Shown here: positions 59,360 to 64,000 of the stretch, piece by piece
Position numbering within the stretch: position 1 is the first letter of the stretch
Layout of the letters: each line of letters begins with the position of its first letter
Assembly (NCBI GenBank): GCA_038501625.1
Contig: JAZAYU010000010.1
Location: 7,337,380-7,401,379, forward strand
DNA length: 64,000 nucleotides
Source: Corbicula japonica
Lineage: Eukaryota; Mollusca; Bivalvia; Venerida; Cyrenidae
Reading direction: 5' to 3'
Translations under genes and position numbers: made by a program
Notes under the pieces: model-generated
Told to the model about the DNA's origin: nothing
Databases searched by the model: none
The model's input: only the letters and a program-made list of their open reading frames with translations

Positions 59360-59542
59360 ATGTTGATCGCCGGCTGTCTATTATTGACAACACTGGAACT
59401 GGCTGTTACCAAAGAAGTTGACAACAAACTTGTAATCTGCATTGTTTATTCAAGTCATAAGATATGTTTGTTTCTGAGTGTCCAGTTGTTTCCAGATGGC
59501 TTTGTGAGTGCAGCATGTCTGCCTAATAAAAATGCCATATGA
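59360..59542 (+). CDS. Repeat-borne sORF A (unit 8 copy)
   Basis: Last complete copy, 276 bp before the 2.1-kb insertion. It shares AACTTGTAATCTGC with the unit-3 copy, whereas the other copies have AACTTGTTATCTGC, so units 3 and 8 are closer here. Confidence 0.22.
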   Translation: MLIAGCLLLTTLELAVTKEVDNKLVICIVYSSHKICLFLSVQLFPDGFVSAACLPNKNAI

Positions 59543-59817
59543 ATTATCATTGAGCTATGTCTGCTTTAGTTCTATTTGGTGTGCTTGTCTTGTTGTTTTC
59601 CCTTTTCTTTTGGCAGATTTCAACTGTTGTGTGGAATGATACTGGTTTTGGGATTTGGAAAATTGACCTGGCTGTTACCAAAGAAGTTGGTCCAAATGAC
59701 TTCGAACTTGGTATGCATGTTTCTGGCAATACACGAAATGCAGTGCACAAAACCGTAACTTGACCTTGTTCTGTTTTTGAATTATTCACCTTTGATAGAT
59801 TTTTATAGAGCATTTTA

Positions 59818-61935
59818 GGCCTAAAAAAATAGGTTTGTTTCTGGTTACATCCTTGAAAAAACAATGGGTCGGTAGGTCGGCTTTCTTTTTTTTTTTTTTT
59901 TTTGATTTTTTTTTAGGGGAAGGAACCAAAGTCCAGGTATATATCATCTTGGGTGTAAGTATGTACATCAAAGATTAAAATTGTTAAATTTGTACAGCAG
60001 ACTCCGGGAAATCAAATACACAAATTGTCAGCTAAAAATATTCTATTGCCCGGAGTGTTCGATTCGCCGGTAATCGTATTCATCATTAAATCTGCATATA
60101 TTTGTTGACAATGGAGGTCAGGTAGATCGTGTTCTGGATAATACTCGTAATAAATATGCATCATTTATATCTTTATTAATTGATTAACAGACCCTTCTGT
60201 CATGTACTGCTACAAAATCAAAGTTTCAAATTATATTATGACACCGCGAAATTTACAACGTGAATGTAAAATAAGTATTAAAACAAAGACCTATATATTA
60301 CCTATATAGGTCTTTGATTAAAACACTAACCAATCGAACATATTCCATAATAAATTACATCCCAATTTTATCTCAAGTATCATATTTCAGTATTTTTACA
60401 TCATCAACCAATTTAACTCAGCTAAAAATGACAAATGTCACGTACACACTTCTTGTAGATCAAACGATTTCAAAGAAGAGCCGATAAAACAACACAGTCT
60501 TGATACGAGCCGACAATTTCCTTTGAAGTTGCATTTCATTGACAGTTGGTATCAATGTTTACCTCCATACTGACTGTCAATCAAATTCAGTCTCCGTATA
60601 AAATTAGCAGGGAAGGCGGATCAAAGAAATATACATTTATCTACGAGTATTTTTAAAACATTTTTGAGAAAATTTCTTTTTGTTTGTTTTTGAATTGTGC
60701 GGATTTTATGTAAATTAAAAAGAGACAATGGAATTTGAACGTGGATTATTGTAAGTACATGTACCAATAACGTCTCGATTACGGATAGGCCTAGGTTGCT
60801 GTGTATTTGGAGGAATCTTTATCAAATTGATAAAGATTCCTGATAAAGATTCCTGGTATTTGTAACAGATTTTTAACGCCTGATTGAATTTAATAATATA
60901 AGCTGTTTAAAAGAGGTGACAAGTTACAGTTTGTTTGCCCGGAGATGTATCTATCTTTTTTAGAGGTATCTTTTAAGGTATTGAAGTGTAGAAAAGGGAA
61001 AACTCGCTGCATTTTATACTGTCATTCCATTGAAACTAATAAACCAGTTTCAACTTAAAGTTGAATTGTTTTGCTTAACATGTAATATAAATAATTATTC
61101 TTTTAATTACAATTAGATGTGTAATGCCGTAATGTGGTTTATTGCGTGGATATTGTTGATTTGATCATGGTTATTTTTGTAAAAAAATATGTTGGATATA
61201 CTTACCTTAATACCTACCACTTTTTGCAACCACTGTGCCTCACTTTTTAACTCGTATTAAGTCGTTTTAGCTTTACATTCGTGATATTGATGAATTAACA
61301 CATAATCAAATATATACATATCCCGTCAATGATGGTAAAAGTTCTATCACTACCACCAAAGCAGGGTTTATAATTTGATCAGTGCTGTTTCTTTCACGCA
61401 TTTTACGATACAAATATCAGTACATAATTGTTCACTCATAAAGCCATTATTGAACGATTCTGCATTTACGCCGTATCACGTATGCACTTCGAACAGAAAT
61501 CTTAATCTATTTGCTTCCTTAATTCTTCAATGAAGTCGTCGGTGGATCAAAATGAATATTTTTACTGGCTCGCCGAACGTTGACATCCATGATTGTTTAC
61601 CTCGGCGAATTCAATCATGGAATTAGCAACGTTGACCCGAAAGCACACGCAAACGGGGTTTACATATAATGACACATGGACAGAAAGCACGCGTTTAACA
61701 GTTAAAAATAGCACCGGGGAAAAAAAGTGAAAGTAAATTTTCCAAAAACGAAACGGTGCTGGCTGTTATTTTGCATCGGACATTGTGTCCGAAAATAACA
61801 GAATTTTTCGTCGGTCAAAAACCCGGTCGGCTTTTCATACAATTTTTTTGGGAGGGCTGAAAAAAAGTTTCGGTCGGCGCTAAAAAGAGACGGTCGGTCG
61901 GGTAACCAGAAACAAACCTATTTTTTTTTTAGGCC
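59818..61935. mobile_element. 2.1-kb TIR element with TTA target duplication (Harbinger-like)
   Basis: Ends GGCCTAAAAAAATAGGTTTG TTTCTGGTTAC and its near-perfect complement, about 31 bp. TTA flanks both ends (59815-59817, 61936-61938). The uninterrupted units read GCATTTTATGTCAA, so the empty site is known. A 3-bp TTA duplication suits PIF/Harbinger. GGTCGGTAGGTCGG and its complement-like CGGTCGGTCGGGT lie inside the ends. No transposase ORF. It contains a palindrome near 60285-60318 and a stem at 60811-60841. Confidence 0.9.
60729..60751 (+). other. Candidate first coding exon inside the TIR element
   Basis: ATGGAATTTGAACGTGGATT ATT followed by GTAAGT, a perfect donor, with TATAAAA at about 60597. 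It reads MEFERGLL in phase 2. No matching downstream exon was found, so this may be chance or a captured promoter and exon. Confidence 0.25.
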
Positions 61936-62412
61936 TTATGTCAATTAACAAAAATTTCGTCAGGCAACACATCCGACTTTTATTTCTACATGTTTAACCT
62001 TTATCTTGACCTTGTTCTGTTTTTGAATTATTCCCCTTTGATAGATTTTTATAGAGCATTTTATGTCTACCAACAAAAATTTCATCAGGCAACACATCCG
62101 ACTTTTATTTCTACATGTTTAACCTTTTACTCAAATGATATGACATTTATCACACATGACCAGTGTAGATCCAGATAAGTCTGTATGTCCATGCTGTCTG
62201 AAAAAAATCTGCGCTGTCTGCTGTTAAATTTATTTAATTATTCCAGTCTAGAAGCAAACTGTAGAGCCTGATAAGACTGATTTAGATCTACTCTGGTCAC
62301 ACTAAGGATGTAAACCTGTATATATAGAGTAATGTTGAGTAAATGTTTTAAGCAGATAATCTGACCAGTTACACATCAGCCCAATGTTGACCTTTCTTGT
62401 TTCAGAGGGTGT

Positions 62413-62569
62413 AGTTTCATAAATGGCAGTGATTGATGGCACATGTAAAGAATGCCTTAGCAAGTTCTAGAAAGCTTGAGATACAGGAAACCCCCGAGTA
62501 CGCTCCTACTGCAGTTCCATATACTCAGCAAAACTCTTCCCAGTACAGTCATACTGGTTATTAACTGAT
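62413..62569 (+). other. Possible terminal exon or small ORF
   Basis: TTTCTTGTTTCAG ends at about 62405. Downstream, from an ATG at about 62434, a 42-codon frame reads MAHVKNALASSRKLEIQETP then EYAPTAVPYTQQNSSQYSHT, stop, with polar, Tyr-rich composition unlike the surrounding AT-rich DNA. An in-frame TGA lies just before the ATG. Alternatively, if the sORF B exon-like segment (phase 1) were joined at the acceptor, it would end EGVVS-stop. Neither is proven. Confidence 0.3.
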
Positions 62570-64000
62570 TAATGTACTTGATCAAGCACAAAGTTCGCTA
62601 AGTTAAGGTACATAGACATTGTTCACTCAATTTTTCATGTCGAAAATTGAATGTTGTCCAAATCTTATGAAATTTTGGTCAAAATAATGTGTAAGTCTCA
62701 CTTTATTTAAATATGCAAAATATTTCAACTTGCCGACGACTGTTATTGAAAAAACAACACCATCTTTGAATGCATCCTGACTTTCTCCATATTTCCCTAA
62801 ACATAGAGATTTTACTATGTAGTTTACGCCAAAATGAATAAGAAATTCGCCTTAAACATGCACATACAGGTATAATATTATTTTAGAAAAATCTTTGAAT
62901 TGAGACATTCTATGTACTTGAAATATCATTTGGGGCAGTTCGGATGTCATTAAGTGTTGAACATCAGATATCTCAAAAAAAATCTACGGTCTCGACGACT
63001 GCGACACAAGTGTGGATTGTTCTTTGTCCCTGGATGCAGCTTTTTGAAAGAATTAACTCGGCTGCAAGTTATTAAGAGAGTCTTCAGCTTTACTGCTGTA
63101 TGATACTAAAGTAACCAAAGCTTTTTACAGGTCAAGCTTGTTCTCCATCAGCAATTTCATCCTACGGATTTTGTCTTTTCCCTTTATTAAAATAAGAGAA
63201 AATTATTGTGGCGATTCTTGAATAAATTCTAAATTTATCTTACATAGACTATTCTTTGAAATCAGGATGAAAATACTTTTTAAGATTAGTGGATTTGATA
63301 TCTTTCCATAATAATCTAGCTGCTGTTTAAATGATATTGCACCTTTCAGCTTCAGGGTCTGTCTGTTTTGGCATGCTGTAAAGTTGATAAAGATGAGTTC
63401 TTTCAACTGGTTGCTAAATGTAACAATGCTTGGCCTTACCTTGTATACATGGAATTATTATTTGATCGCCAAAAGATTCCATGAGCCTTTGTTTCAGTGT
63501 GCTTCAAATTGAAGCTATAATGTATAAGCTGTGTATCGTCGCTGTCGTTCGAAAATGTCGTAACTACACTTTTGTCGATTTTGTGTTTAATCTTTTGCTC
63601 ACAACATAATACTTTCCCGCGCTAATTGTGAAAATATCGGATCTGATAGCCAATGGGAAAGGTAAACTTTTGTCATGTAAAGAAAATATCGTAAATGGAT
63701 TGGTCGGTTTATTTTTGGTCGAAATTTTCGTTACTACGTCAAGAGTGGTATTGCATCAGAAATGACGTTCAATTTGCTATTTTTAATAAAATATTCAAAT
63801 TGTGGATAACCTTTTCGAGGAAATGCTGAGTAAGTTGTTTTATTTGCAATATTTGTCACCGATTTAGTGCACGAAAAAATAGCGTAATTACAAAATACCC
63901 ACAAAATATTGTGCAAAAAAAGTCGTAACTGTAAAATATTATTTTTATTTATTTATTGTGCTATCAATTTAAAGCACAGAAATTATTGAAATTTTTGTTA
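62570..64000. other. AT-rich unique sequence
   Basis: No gene or repeat I can support. Small ORFs on the minus strand (63203-63406, 63734-63916) are Lys/Ile/Asn-rich and look like random AT-rich reading frames. Confidence 0.6.

Larger units (their letters stand above)
46930..62310 (+). repeat. Macrosatellite: eight large units with an inner VNTR
   Basis: The anchor AAAACCCTGGTATTGTATAA occurs at about 47021, 47771, 48511, 49871, 52321, 54981, 56747 and 58846, so units are about 0.75, 0.74, 1.36, 2.45, 2.66, 1.77 and 2.1 kb, then the interrupted last one. Full units contain, in order: a 0.45-kb AT-rich anchor segment, the inner repeat (GGCTATGCTGTTGACAATAC), sORF A, sORF B, a doubled block of about 120 bp (AACAAAAATTTCGTCAGGCA), a decayed TTAA MITE, and a segment with TGACGTAGCGAATCTC. 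Units 1 and 2 lack everything after the inner repeat. Full units are nearly identical, so amplification or homogenisation is recent. Confidence 0.95.

Overview
This looks like nuclear DNA from a bivalve mollusc. The evidence is AT-rich sequence, small exons with GT-AG introns, two animal protein genes, a tRNA-derived SINE of the type described in molluscs, and a very heavy load of short DNA-transposon derivatives and tandem repeats. The species cannot be fixed from the sequence alone. No bacterial features (operons, ribosome binding sites, CRISPR) are present.

Region by region. (1) 1-10.3 kb, + strand: the 3' half of a MINDY-1/2 (FAM63) family deubiquitinase gene in five exons. They carry the catalytic-His motif, two ubiquitin-binding MIU-like segments and a tiny last exon that encodes a C-terminal CCIL prenylation box. 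The introns are full of a roughly 220-240 bp foldback element with TTAA ends (piggyBac-like MITE). (2) 10.3-22.4 kb: intergenic DNA built mostly from that MITE, a second palindromic family of about 140-150 bp, tRNA-derived SINEs, a Tc1/mariner-like MITE and other inverted-repeat elements. Several nested insertions have readable target duplications. (3) 22.46-24.75 kb, - strand: a TMEM101-family multi-pass membrane protein in three recognised exons. A 5'-truncated, frameshifted non-LTR retrotransposon lies directly upstream (25.1-26.6 kb, - strand). (4) 26.7-33.7 kb: little that can be named. (5) 33.7-39.84 kb: a satellite of about 188 bp per unit, roughly 30 units, with internal segmental duplications. 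(6) 39.85-46.9 kb: three TGACGTCA palindromes close together, a 1.9 kb inverted-repeat element, and a 1.85 kb element with GC-rich ends that contains a 172-bp tandem array. (7) 46.9-62.3 kb: a complex macrosatellite of eight large units. Each unit from the third on contains a variable number (1, 6, 7, 2, 4, 1) of an inner repeat, plus two conserved short ORFs. The last unit is split by a 2.1 kb element with 31-bp inverted ends and a TTA target duplication. (8) 62.3-64 kb: unique sequence with a possible small terminal exon.

The two protein genes have no evident functional link. The main interest is in the structure: nested transposons whose order of insertion can be read, and the macrosatellite with its inner VNTR and retained small ORFs.
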